From positions 62,001-126,000 of the forward strand of contig JBJXFB010000048.1 in assembly GCA_046155895.1 (NCBI GenBank): DNA of 64,000 nt. Direction: 5' to 3'. A model generated the notes under the pieces. That model was given only the letters and a program-made list of their open reading frames with translations. It ran no database searches and was not told where the DNA came from. Position 1 is the first letter of the stretch. Every line of letters begins with the position of its first letter. This document shows positions 44,301 through 52,849 of this stretch, piece after piece. This DNA comes from DASYPQ01 sp046155895 (GTDB taxonomy: Bacteria > Planctomycetota > UBA1135 > GCA-002686595). The position numbers were made by a program, and so were the translations under genes.

Positions 44301-47300
44301 GCCTTGAGCGTCGTAGATCCGCTTCGTGACAATCCCCTTCGGGTCCGTGATGGTGTCAATAGTCCCATCGTTGTTGAATGTCCACGACGTGCGCAGTGCC
44401 GCGTCCGATCGGGCCGGCACGGTCAGTGGATCGCGATCGAAGTTCGAGGCACCGTTCGTTCCAAGTTCGACCTGATCCTCTAGATTCTCGAGGCTGTCAT
44501 ACCACTTCGCTGTGATCTGAATCCTGCCCTTGATTTGCGAAGCAGTGATGAGAAGTGGATCACCATCCCCTGCCCCTTCCTGCCCGACATCAAGCGCGCC
44601 TTCCGTCTCGCTCCCACCGTAGTCGGAATGGAATCGGTCGATCCTGGTTTCCAGGATGACGGTGTCGTTGGCCGGGTCATAGCATGTTTGGAATTGCTCC
44701 AGGACGATGTCCCCGTCCACGTCAGTAATGTGATCACTCACGTCGTAGACGTCGGCGTAACTGGCGTCATCGTCCTTGGCGAGAGTGAATTCGTCAGTGA
44801 TACGCCCAAGTCGGTCGTACCTGACCTTCTTCAGGACCGACCCGTCCGTCTTTACCAATCGGCCAGCCTCGTCATACCAGCTCAAGGTCTGGAGGTTATC
44901 GTCATCCGAGCCGTCCGCGTCGTCAATCTTGTGGTGCTGACGTTTCCATATTTGGCCCCGCTCGTCAAAATACGTTTGGCTAAGCGCCATCCGGTTTGTC
45001 GTGAGCGACGTCGGGTCGTCACTCTCGTCTAGCCCACTTGAGGAACTGTATTGCCCAGTTGCGATCTCCCGTCCAATGTTGTCTGGCTTGTAGACAGTGA
45101 ACGGCGCAAGGGGGGGAAGCTCGACAATGCGTCGCCCACGATAGTCATACTTGAAGGTCACGTCGTCGTGATTACTTCCGTCCTTATAGTGAGCGACTTT
45201 CGTCAGCGAGCCGTTCTTCCCCGCACTCCCATTGTCGAACTCTCTAGTCTCGGTAATTACCATGTTTGACGAGCCCGACATATCCGACCCTGGAAGAGTT
45301 GTGTCGTCCGTCCCCATCGAGACAGAGATCACTCGGCCGAAGATATCGTAGGAGGAGCGCCGAATCGTTCCCGTCGGCTCCTTCGTCCTTATGCGGTGCC
45401 CCGAATCGTCATAGGCAAAGCGAGTCGCGTCGTAGTGCGTCCCCTCTGTACCTGCCCCAGAGGAGGGAATCGAGAAGTACACCCTGGACTCGGTGAGTTC
45501 CTGTCCCGTGTTCGTGTAGATGTTCGTACGCATTCGATCTACGCCACCCTTGGCCACCGCAAGAATGGGGTCGTATTCCGTCTCATCAATGTGCGTGTCC
45601 TGCCCGAAGCTAGTGGCTTTTGCCGTGTAACCGATGACTCCCTCAAAGTCCGGCATGCCAGCTTGGTTGTAGACGGTATAACGCACCGGCCCATAGAAGC
45701 TCGGAATTCCGGCGACATAGTCAGCGTACCGCAAGTCTACGAGGCGATGATCGGCCAGCCGAGTCATGTACTGGAGATCGTTTTTTCCGGGTGATGAGAC
45801 GAGCAGCGGATATCCTTGAGAGGTGAACGACACCGTCGTTTTGCGATGCAGCGGACTTCGTGGTGCACTTCCAATTGAATCAAAATCGATCGGAGTCTGG
45901 TGCACCGTAACTCCGCTGAAGTCGGCATGAGTCGTATCGGCGTCCCGGATGAAGACTGACTCGGTGGGACCATACCCCCAGTAGTCGATAGTAAGGTCTT
46001 CATTCTTCCGAAATTCGAGTCGTCCATCCTTCCGGTAATACTCATATACAATGGTCGAGCCATTTGAACCGTTATTCCCGCTCGTCACGGTAGGGTTTGT
46101 TCGAGTAATCGTTTCAATGGCCAGAGCCTGTCCAGAGTGAGCCGTGTAACTAAGACTCGTAGTGTATGCCCCGCTCGACCCGCTTGAGATCTCCTGCGAA
46201 TACGTAACGCTTGTTGCGATCAAGGGGCGCACTACTATCACATCTGAGATTGTCTTCGTGAGACTAGTGAGGGTCTGGGATCCATCGAAGTACTTAGTCT
46301 TCGTTGTTGTCGGCGGATTCGGATCCCATCCCAGCTGGTGCTTCCAATCGATGACGAAGCCAGTCATGTTGCCGCTAGTCGCACGTACAAATGTACGAAC
46401 TAGTCCATTGTCTGTCGTCTTCGGGTCGATTGCGCCTGAGCTGTGGGTATAGGTGTTGAGATTCTCCGGAGTGTGTATTCTTGTCAATCGTCCGTCAGTA
46501 TCCCTGACAGCAAAGGTAACCCACTTCGAGGATGCTCCGCTCGGATCCCCATCGCTGATCACCTGCGATAGTCCCTGGCCGACCTCATCGAAGTACTGCG
46601 TCAGGAAGCTGCCATCCGGACGCTCGACGACCGTCCGGGTGCACCAAGCCAGGTCGTAGGCGGAAGTGTTCGAGTAGCTGCCATTGCTTCCGTAGGTGTA
46701 TGCGAAGGTTCCGTCCGATCCCCCACTACAGCCGCACTGTCCGTCGAACCACGCCTCGCGAATCTTGTGCCCGCTCTCGTATTCGAAATAGGCCGACGCG
46801 TAGCTTTCTAGCTCCGCGTCTGTCGCACTTAGGTGCTCCTCATCGAAGTCATGGTCCCCGGTGAAGTTCCAATCGAACAACCGCACGCCCTCGAAGTCGT
46901 AGACGTACTTGAGCGCGTGGGGGTAGCCTGGGTTCGTCGAGGAGTTGTAGCTCGGTGTGTCGTCCGCCGAGCCCTCCCAATATCGGTAGTGTTTGCGCTT
47001 GATCTGCTCGATCGTCTCGCCTGTCGAATCGTTCAGGCGCGTCGTGATTTGGACCTGCTTCAGGTCCCCGATATCGCCGTGGCTCTCGCCGGTGTAGTAG
47101 TCGTAGTCAACTTGGACCGCGATCTCATCGCCGGTCGGTGACGCCCAGGTTCCACCTGTCTTCGTCTCCGCCGTGACCCGGGTGAGCCGAGACGTGCCGT
47201 CTAGCGTGGTGTACGTGTAGGTGAAGCGTCGATCGCTCGAATCGTAGGCCGTCGTGATCTTGCCACCCGAGTAGCCGTTCGTGATCGCAGTCGATGCGGT

Positions 47301-48065
47301 CGAGGCATCACCTACGTAGCTGGTCTTGGCATTAGGCGTCGTCACCTTCCAGAACTGCCCGTCGGTCGCGTTTCCAGACGTGTCGAAGCCGAAGAAGGTC
47401 CACTGATTTCCGTGCTGGTCTGTGTAGACGTAGGTGTCTGGCGTTGTCGCTGAGATGTACTCGACACAGCCGGCCGCACCGTTCTTGCCCTTGAACTGGT
47501 TCGAGCTCGTCCCCGCCCGCGCGAACTCCACGTAGCGGTCAGCCCCGTACACGAGGTAGATCAGGTCCTGGGTGTTCGTGGCGTTGTCGTAGAACCGGAT
47601 CTCGGGCTGGCTCGTCTGGAACCAGTTCTTCCCCTGGTAGCCGTTCGAGTTGATGTTGCTGCCGCTCGAGTTGAGCTGCAGGGCGTTGTAGTTCCGACCG
47701 ATCACCCAAGGGATCCCGTCGGTCGGTAGCGCGATGTCGATGTCCTGCGGCGCGTAGGCGCCCAAGTCGACCCGGAGCCCGGCGTGGTTCTCACTGCCCG
47801 TCCAGGCGTTCTCGAAGGGGTTCCCGGCCAGGACCATGGGGAAGGCCGGTGCCGACCGCATGGCCCCGTCGATCGTGACGCCCCGGTGGTTGTACTGGGG
47901 TCGCACCCCCTGGACGAGCGTATTCCCGGTGTAGCGGTAGCTCGTCAGGGAATCGCTCGCGATCTCGAGGATCTGGGAGACCTGGGCCTCAGCATGGCTT
48001 GGGACCAGAGCGAGAAAGAGGGCGAGGGTAAGGAAAGACCGGATCGAGGGGACCGACGAACGCAT
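41307..48065 (-). CDS. Giant RHS-repeat exported protein
   Basis: A 2252-residue protein with signal peptide (FLTLALFLALVPSHAEA) and GGAGGAGA before its ATG. Residues about 30-2000 hold many YD/RHS repeats (for example YDSLGRITEVVQYDD, YDAQGREVYKQDQA) that form a large beta-cocoon. The conserved core end is SPILGRWLQRDRSGYNDG and ends NVDPWG. Before it lies a calcium-binding dockerin-like or EF-hand-like stretch (DADSDGDADAGDE, then VDLDGDVDNNDKSAIQG). After DPWG comes a Cys/His-rich domain (NGFRHCLLGCGLRKCLG, then FLAAHETKDPATDWDTRCDL) resembling DUF6973, and a long Gly-rich tail. This is a candidate toxin or surface protein. Confidence 0.85.
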   Translation of the reverse strand: MRSSVPSIRSFLTLALFLALVPSHAEAQVSQILEIASDSLTSYRYTGNTLVQGVRPQYNHRGVTIDGAMRSAPAFPMVLAGNPFENAWTGSENHAGLRVDLGAYAPQDIDIALPTDGIPWVIGRNYNALQLNSSGSNINSNGYQGKNWFQTSQPEIRFYDNATNTQDLIYLVYGADRYVEFARAGTSSNQFKGKNGAAGCVEYISATTPDTYVYTDQHGNQWTFFGFDTSGNATDGQFWKVTTPNAKTSYVGDASTASTAITNGYSGGKITTAYDSSDRRFTYTYTTLDGTSRLTRVTAETKTGGTWASPTGDEIAVQVDYDYYTGESHGDIGDLKQVQITTRLNDSTGETIEQIKRKHYRYWEGSADDTPSYNSSTNPGYPHALKYVYDFEGVRLFDWNFTGDHDFDEEHLSATDAELESYASAYFEYESGHKIREAWFDGQCGCSGGSDGTFAYTYGSNGSYSNTSAYDLAWCTRTVVERPDGSFLTQYFDEVGQGLSQVISDGDPSGASSKWVTFAVRDTDGRLTRIHTPENLNTYTHSSGAIDPKTTDNGLVRTFVRATSGNMTGFVIDWKHQLGWDPNPPTTTKTKYFDGSQTLTSLTKTISDVIVVRPLIATSVTYSQEISSGSSGAYTTSLSYTAHSGQALAIETITRTNPTVTSGNNGSNGSTIVYEYYRKDGRLEFRKNEDLTIDYWGYGPTESVFIRDADTTHADFSGVTVHQTPIDFDSIGSAPRSPLHRKTTVSFTSQGYPLLVSSPGKNDLQYMTRLADHRLVDLRYADYVAGIPSFYGPVRYTVYNQAGMPDFEGVIGYTAKATSFGQDTHIDETEYDPILAVAKGGVDRMRTNIYTNTGQELTESRVYFSIPSSGAGTEGTHYDATRFAYDDSGHRIRTKEPTGTIRRSSYDIFGRVISVSMGTDDTTLPGSDMSGSSNMVITETREFDNGSAGKNGSLTKVAHYKDGSNHDDVTFKYDYRGRRIVELPPLAPFTVYKPDNIGREIATGQYSSSSGLDESDDPTSLTTNRMALSQTYFDERGQIWKRQHHKIDDADGSDDDNLQTLSWYDEAGRLVKTDGSVLKKVRYDRLGRITDEFTLAKDDDASYADVYDVSDHITDVDGDIVLEQFQTCYDPANDTVILETRIDRFHSDYGGSETEGALDVGQEGAGDGDPLLITASQIKGRIQITAKWYDSLENLEDQVELGTNGASNFDRDPLTVPARSDAALRTSWTFNNDGTIDTITDPKGIVTKRIYDAQGRVTKEIGHYDVGVNSGNPSGADDNVTVVWEYSKGLRTKIKADLPSGETDQETVYIYGSTPGAPSQMEIATGHLLRAVKYPGTTNTGTTVLNIDSNAVDVLSYAYDAQGREVYKQDQAVSGETANLFETEYDANGRPVQKRVTTAGTGFDTAIRRIATTYDSLGRITEVVQYDDPTSGTAKDGIKYTYDDWGKLATYAEDRDSAVTGGGNQYTTSYTWAKSTTGRNTLRITASTLPSGRTIDFQYRNTGGLYDGYASRVTMIADGATVLSRYWYNGVGEVVGQECGEPAVMSNLYGSTAGTYPDLDAFNRVVASRWTKDPTTGPNVDFYSVVLTYDRNSNITSADDVVHSGFDVLYSMDDMDRLTGAHEGTLSGGTISALTDTRDEQWTLTHTGNWELDKVDLNGDDDYVDTNELNDDRAHNEVNELTARDIDDNGSDNYALTYDGSGNTTDDGQSYEYEYDAFYRLRKIKNTSTHALIVEYRYNGLGHRIAIHEDTEPDGDVDGSDKWLYDVFDERWRHLARFKETVSTPIEDYVPHLAGLEGMGGSSYIDQAICRNRDSDLNGTLEERLYYCHNWRADVAAIVSATGPDGGSMKEWVKYSAYGIPIGLPVGDADSDGDADAGDESQVQTWINGLAYYARGDVDLDGDVDNNDKSAIQGNHVTLGRTVLSAQAVANRRGSAGYELASTRGHYHVRNRVVSPILGRWLQRDRSGYNDGPSLYEYTASGPVGNVDPWGAQSEKAPQSQIDIQVDKFVTRAWNRMNKKEKALIVTYSGVEQMCVGAAAAAAEEMGGTHNGFRHCLLGCGLRKCLGKDRAGEFLAAHETKDPATDWDTRCDLEAGAVGLWCGNPFLFFKPCAECCGVAMLCGFGVPGDPAPTGAGSVPTNGPGGAGKGPATGGPGGGRGSATGGAGGGGGGGGGGGGNGGGGVNGGPGSSAPAPGVPTGPPGPGPMTGDCWIPIGDGCYYCPRLGLWCPPVRTGRSAGGSGATGSAAHSGF

Positions 48066-48563
48066 TGGGAATCTCCTCCGTAGCCGAGGCGGTCCTTCCG
48101 CCTCGGTTCGCGCAGCCTAGGCGCGACTGGGGAAGACCGGCAAGAGGCTCGATCGCGAGAACGGCTCACAAAGTGTCATTGTCTCACTACTTATGTATTG
48201 CGTTATCGAATTGCGAATAGCGTGCCGATCGAAACAATGCACAATGTCCAACCTCCACTATGCCGAATTAGCGGAATCAAGGTTTATGCCCGCCTCGCGT
48301 AATGCGATTTTCTTCGGCTATGGGTGAGATACTCAGACTCCGAGAACACTATAGCTAACGGGTTTGCAAATTGTGGATAACTCGATTTCGAAGGAGCGAG
48401 CAAATGTTCTCCGGCACGGCACGATGTGACTGCATCGTCATAAGCAGAATGCCGGCTGATTCGTGCGAGAATCGGAGTTGCACAAAGGCTCAGTCGGAAG
48501 GCTGCGAGCTAGACTCTGGTCGTCCGTTGATGATCACGTGGTCTCGTTCGAAGGAGGTTCTCC
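48066..48563. promoter_or_regulatory. AT-rich divergent promoter region
   Basis: About 500 bases between the RHS gene (minus) and the secretin operon (plus). The part 48165-48370 is clearly AT-richer than the rest of the window. It contains runs such as ACTTATGTATTGCG that could hold promoters for both directions. No gene is visible. AAGGAGG stands in front of the plus-strand gene and GGAGGAGA in front of the RHS gene. Confidence 0.5.
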
Positions 48564-49325
48564 ATGTCCCGCCGCGCCCGTACGCACACTTCGGTTCTTG
48601 GAATTGCCCTGCTTTTCCTGGCTATTCCGCTCTGGTGGGGTAGCAGCAGTCTCGGCGGCAGCGGTAGTGGCGGAGGTGGTAACGAGCCCTTCGTCGTTCC
48701 CGCCGACTTCCAGGTGAAGTTGCTTCGCGCGGGTCTGGGCGCCGATGCACTCGCTGCCGCCGGCGTCAGCTCCGGCACCATCATCAGCGTGCTCCAGGCA
48801 GCGGCCGACCAATTGAACGCGCACCCGGGCGACCTCGCGAGCGCCGACGCCAGTCTCGTCGCGGCCCGAGTGGAGAGCGACCGCCTACGGGCCAAGATCC
48901 AGTCCGGCCAGGCCTCCCAGGAGGAGATCTCTGCCTACCAGAGCGCCAGCTCGAGCCTGGCCTCGGCAACGACCGCCCGTCAGGCCGCGCTAGACGCGGT
49001 CTTCACCGCGGCGACCGCGAACCTGACCGCCCCCCAGCGGGCGGCGCTGACGCAGATCCGGGCCAACCGCGCCGTCGATCACTCGAAGGACTTCCCGATC
49101 GACTTCCTGGTCGTCAGCCGGACGGAGGCCCAGTGGGTCGCACTGCGCGACGCGCTTGCCAACGAACGCCTGGCTGTGCAGTACCCCGACCTCGCGAACG
49201 AGGTCGCTCAGCAGCGCCTCGCGACAATGCGGAGCGACGGGAGCGTTGCCGCCGCTCGCACGAGCGTGGAGTCAAACCTCTCCTCCGTCACGACCGCCTG
49301 GAACACGGCGTCTGGCGCCCAGTAG
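48564..49325 (+). CDS. Exported helical protein upstream of secretin
   Basis: A 253-residue protein with AAGGAGG seven bases before the ATG. An N-terminal signal (VLGIALLFLAIPLWW) is followed by a Gly/Ser linker. The mature part (about 40-250) consists of long amphipathic helices rich in Ala, Gln and Ser (VLQAAADQLNAHPGDLASAD, then YQSASSSLASATTARQAALD and LTAPQRAALTQIRANRAVDH). The LTAPQRAAL phrase and layout recall CpxP/Spy-type periplasmic helical proteins. The next gene, gspD, starts ten bases downstream, so it probably belongs to the secretion operon. The role is unknown. Confidence 0.6.
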   Translation: MSRRARTHTSVLGIALLFLAIPLWWGSSSLGGSGSGGGGNEPFVVPADFQVKLLRAGLGADALAAAGVSSGTIISVLQAAADQLNAHPGDLASADASLVAARVESDRLRAKIQSGQASQEEISAYQSASSSLASATTARQAALDAVFTAATANLTAPQRAALTQIRANRAVDHSKDFPIDFLVVSRTEAQWVALRDALANERLAVQYPDLANEVAQQRLATMRSDGSVAAARTSVESNLSSVTTAWNTASGAQ

Positions 49326-49334
49326 AGCCAGTTC

Positions 49335-51557
49335 GTGCACGGCCGCCGAGAGCTTCGATTCTCGTGGTTACCGCGCCACCTCCTGGTGGCCGGCCTTGCC
49401 TGCTCGTCGCTCCTCGGATTTGCCTCGGCTCAGCGGGAAGCCCAACGCCCTCCCGATCCCCCACCCCAGCAGGTCGTGATCAAGGTCTTCTCACCCGAAG
49501 AGGATCTGGCCGACCTGCTGGACGCCTGCGCAGCGATGCTCGCAACGCCGATCGAGTTCAACCGTTCCGAGGTCTCGGGCTCGATCGGCTTGCGGCTCCC
49601 CTCTCCTGTCACGCGCGAATCGCTGTGGGAACTCGCCAACCGCGCGCTCGCGACTCGGGGGCTGACGACAATCCATCTCCCCGGCTCCCCCTCGATCTCC
49701 GTCGTGAAGCTGGTCGATGCAGCGGGCCTGGCTCGCCTTGAAGTCCGCAGCCTCGCCGGGGCCAAGGCGGGCTTCCTACGTGTGCTGGTCGAGCTGGCCC
49801 ATGAGCGCACGGAAGGGGTAGCCGAAGGCGTGAAGCTCGTTCTCTCGAAGTCCGGCTCGGCCGCTCCCTTCAAGGAATCAAAGAGCATTCTCATCTCAGA
49901 CCTGCGCCCCAACGTCGAACAGGCTCTGCGTGTCGCCGCGCGGCTGGATGGCGACTTCGCCGAGATGGACGTGAACGAGATCGCGATCGAGCAGGCGAGC
50001 CCGCTCGAGCTCGTGGCCCTGATCGAGCGCATCATGACCACGAAGAAGGCCGTCTTCGGCGAAAAGCCCGCCGGAACCGTCCTCGCCCATCCTGAAGGGC
50101 GAAGCGTGCTCGTGATCGCCCCCGCGATCGAGATGGACACTTGGCGAGACCTCGTCCGCCGCTTCGACCGTGTCGAACCCAGCCAGACCATCAACTACTT
50201 CCCCCGCCGCTTCGGCGTCCGCGAGACGGCCAGCCTCGTCGATCAGATCGTCCCGGTGGGCTCGGACCAGAAGGGCTGGCGCGTTGTCGCCGACGAGCTG
50301 ACTGGCGTTCTGGTCGTCACGGCCTCTGCCTCCCAGCACGCCGCAATCGAGGACCTCTTCAAACGCCTGGAATCGACGTCCGAAGGGCCGCGCCGGCCGA
50401 TCCGATCCTTCCCCATCAAGAACCGAGGCGTCGAGGAGCTGAAGGATCTCCTGCAGGCAATGCTCGACAAGGGGGCGCTCGAAGGGTTGCCCAACGTCCA
50501 AGACGCCCCGACCGGCGAGGTTGTTGACCGCGTGCCGGCCGATGCCAAGCCGGAGCAGGTCCAAGGACCAACCGGTCCGATCCCCGCCCTCTACAAGCCA
50601 GCGAGCCTCTCGACCAAGGGTCTTGGCGACGAGGTGATCCTCACGGCCGACAAGGCGACGAACCGCCTGATCGCTATGGGCAACGCCCGTGTCATGGAGC
50701 AGCTCGGTCTCCTCATCGAGGAGCTCGACGTGCGCCACCCCCAGGTGCTGATCGAGGCCATGGTCGTCATCCTCACCGACGACCAGACGCGATCCCTCGG
50801 CGTCGAGCTGCAAAAGATCGGGATCGAAGACGACCTCCAGTGGCGTCTCGCCTCGCTCTTCGGCCTGGGATCGCCGGACGCGCGCAGCAGCGTCATGCCA
50901 GCGCCGAGCGGAACCGGGGCGAGCGGCGTCATCCTCGACCCAGGCAGCTTCTCGGCCGCCGTCCGCGCGCTTGAGACGATCGACAAGGGACGTTCGTTGA
51001 CCATCCCCAAGGTCCTCGTCAATAACAACCAGCAGGCAAGCCTCAACTCGGTGCTGCAGACCCCATTTGCCAGCACGAACGCTTCGACGACGGTGGCGAC
51101 GACGTCGTTTGGTGGAACGCTCGACGCGGGCACCCAGATCACGGTGACGCCGCAGATCACAGAAGGCGATCAGCTCCTTATCGAGTACTCGATCTCACTC
51201 TCTTCGTTCGTCGGCGCCTCGACCGATCCGACGCTTCCCCCGCCCCGGCAGGAGAACAAGCTCCAGAGTACGGTCAGCGTGCCTGACGGCTACACCGTCG
51301 TCGTCGGTGGTCTTCGGATCGAGAGCGACTCGAAGACCAGCAGGGAGGTGCCGCTGCTCGGGCGGATCCCAATCCTTGGGGCGCTCTTCGCGACCCAGAG
51401 CAAGACCGAGTCGAAGGACCGCTTCTTCGTGTTCCTGCGCACGAGCGTGATGCGCTCTCCGACCTTCGAGGATCTGCGCTTCGCAACGAAGAGCGCCCTT
51501 GCAGCCGCGAAGGTAGATGACGGCTGGCCCGTGCTCGAGCCGAGGCTGATACGATGA
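49335..51557 (+). CDS. gspD: Type II secretion/type IV pilus-like secretin (GspD family)
   Basis: A 740-residue outer-membrane secretin from a GTG start, with a signal peptide (LLVAGLACSSLLGFASAQ). Periplasmic N domains are at about 40-410, including NYFPRRFGVRETASLVDQIVPV and IRSFPIKNRGVEELKDLL. The secretin channel domain is at about 470-720, with LIEAMVVILTDDQTRSLGVEL, VNNNQQASLNSV and the signature VPLLGRIPILGALF near 690. The C-terminal S-domain is short. No GspE/F/G genes are near, so the rest of the apparatus must be elsewhere. Translation overlaps the TPR lipoprotein gene by four bases. Confidence 0.9.
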   Translation: MHGRRELRFSWLPRHLLVAGLACSSLLGFASAQREAQRPPDPPPQQVVIKVFSPEEDLADLLDACAAMLATPIEFNRSEVSGSIGLRLPSPVTRESLWELANRALATRGLTTIHLPGSPSISVVKLVDAAGLARLEVRSLAGAKAGFLRVLVELAHERTEGVAEGVKLVLSKSGSAAPFKESKSILISDLRPNVEQALRVAARLDGDFAEMDVNEIAIEQASPLELVALIERIMTTKKAVFGEKPAGTVLAHPEGRSVLVIAPAIEMDTWRDLVRRFDRVEPSQTINYFPRRFGVRETASLVDQIVPVGSDQKGWRVVADELTGVLVVTASASQHAAIEDLFKRLESTSEGPRRPIRSFPIKNRGVEELKDLLQAMLDKGALEGLPNVQDAPTGEVVDRVPADAKPEQVQGPTGPIPALYKPASLSTKGLGDEVILTADKATNRLIAMGNARVMEQLGLLIEELDVRHPQVLIEAMVVILTDDQTRSLGVELQKIGIEDDLQWRLASLFGLGSPDARSSVMPAPSGTGASGVILDPGSFSAAVRALETIDKGRSLTIPKVLVNNNQQASLNSVLQTPFASTNASTTVATTSFGGTLDAGTQITVTPQITEGDQLLIEYSISLSSFVGASTDPTLPPPRQENKLQSTVSVPDGYTVVVGGLRIESDSKTSREVPLLGRIPILGALFATQSKTESKDRFFVFLRTSVMRSPTFEDLRFATKSALAAAKVDDGWPVLEPRLIR

Positions 51558-52123
51558 GCGCTCGGACGGCTGGCCTGCTTCTGGCTGTGGCGTTCTTCGC
51601 CACTACCGTCGCCGGTTGCAGGTCCGCCGCCCCTTCGCCCTACGAGACGCCGAGCGAGGTCTCGCGCAGCACGGTCCAGGCGGAAGCGCTTAGCAGGAAA
51701 GGCGCGGACCTGGTCGGGGAGGATCCGCACGAAGCGGAGAAGGTTCTGCGCGAGGCGCTCACGAAGGACCTCTACTTCGGTCCCGCTCACAACAACCTCG
51801 GCGTTCTCTATCTCAAGCAAGAGAAGCTTTACGAAGCCGCCAACGAGTTCGAGTGGGCGAGGAAGCTTATGCCTGGACACCCAGACCCGCGCGTCAACCT
51901 CGCGCTCACGCTGGAGATGGCCGGAAAGGTCGAGGAGGCGCTCGCGAGCTACGGCGCGGCGCTGGAGGTGTATCCCGGGTACCTGCCCGCCCTGGAGGGG
52001 ATTGCGAGCCTCACCTTGAAGACGGGGAGGCAGGACGAGCGGCTCGCCGGATGGCTAGAGACAATCGCGATGCGCGGCGATTCAGCGCAGTGGCGAGAGT
52101 GGGCCCTTTCCAAGGCAAGGTGA
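51554..52123 (+). CDS. TPR lipoprotein, likely secretin partner
   Basis: A 189-residue protein with a lipoprotein signal (LLLAVAFFATTVAGC, Cys about residue 22). About three TPR motifs lie between 45 and 150: EAEKVLREALTKDLYFGPAH, then NLGVLYLKQEKLYEAANEFE and NLALTLEMAGKVEEALASYG. The ATG overlaps the secretin stop (ATGA). TPR lipoproteins such as PilF/GspS-type pilotins assist secretin assembly in the outer membrane, so a pilotin-like role is a good inference. No motif proves it. Confidence 0.8.
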   Translation: MSARTAGLLLAVAFFATTVAGCRSAAPSPYETPSEVSRSTVQAEALSRKGADLVGEDPHEAEKVLREALTKDLYFGPAHNNLGVLYLKQEKLYEAANEFEWARKLMPGHPDPRVNLALTLEMAGKVEEALASYGAALEVYPGYLPALEGIASLTLKTGRQDERLAGWLETIAMRGDSAQWREWALSKAR

Positions 52124-52259
52124 CCAGACACACGCCTAACAGAGGAGGGGTGTTATTTCAGAGAAACCCGTGGTTCCTGAGTGATTGTGATGTAGGCATG
52201 ATTCCAATGCCGGATCTCTCTTGATTCGGCCAGTGTCGTTTGTCCCAATCACGAGCACT

Positions 52260-52847
52260 ATGGACACTAAGACCAGCACCCAAGAGATTCGTGACCGCAT
52301 CGATTCCTTCCTCGCCGAGATGACGGAGCTCGTGAGAATGGCCGCGTTGGGTTCAGTTCACGCTGCCCTTGGCGGAGGGATAGCTCCCCGCAGAGGGCCG
52401 GGCAGTCCGCGGGGCGCAGGCCGTCCTCCCAAGTCAGCGGTCCGCGTCCGACGCGCAGCCGTCCGCACGGGCAAGCGCATTCGCCGTTCCGCTGAGGACT
52501 TGGAAAAGATCGGCGCAAGTGTGCTGGCCTATGTGAAATCGAACGCCGGCCAGCGGCTCGAGCAGATTGGGAAAGCACTCCAGGTCGATACCTCCATCCT
52601 CAAGCGACCGGTGGCCAACCTGCTCGCGGAGAAGAAGCTGAGCACCAAGGGCCAGAAGCGCGGGACCATGTACTTTGCTGGCGGCAGACGCTCAGGTACG
52701 CGGAAGTCGAAGGCGGGGACGAAGCGGAAGCCGGCTGGGGGTGCCGGTCCGAGGGCGAAGCGGACTCGTAGAACATCGAAGAAGCGTGCGATGCGAAAGT
52801 CGACGAAAGTGAAGGATACCCCCCTCTCGACGAGTGCTGCCGCGTAG
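52260..52847 (+). CDS. Basic winged-helix-like DNA-binding protein with histone-H1-like tail
   Basis: A 195-residue protein starting MDTKTSTQEIRDRIDSFL. A helical N-terminus is followed by a basic linker (VRVRRAAVRTGKRIRRSAED). A winged-helix domain (about residues 75-130) contains LEKIGASVLAYVKSNAGQRL, then QVDTSILKRPVANLLAEKK and the wing YFAGGRR. A Lys/Arg/Ala-rich tail of about 60 residues resembles histone H1 or AlgP-type tails. Such proteins bind DNA non-specifically and appear in myxobacteria and planctomycetes. It ends two bases before the next gene. Confidence 0.7.
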   Translation: MDTKTSTQEIRDRIDSFLAEMTELVRMAALGSVHAALGGGIAPRRGPGSPRGAGRPPKSAVRVRRAAVRTGKRIRRSAEDLEKIGASVLAYVKSNAGQRLEQIGKALQVDTSILKRPVANLLAEKKLSTKGQKRGTMYFAGGRRSGTRKSKAGTKRKPAGGAGPRAKRTRRTSKKRAMRKSTKVKDTPLSTSAAA

Positions 52848-52849
52848 AC

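Noticed and set aside
43257..44483. 408-residue plus-strand frame inside the RHS gene
   Set aside because: Antisense shadow of RHS repeats, no start signal or domain.
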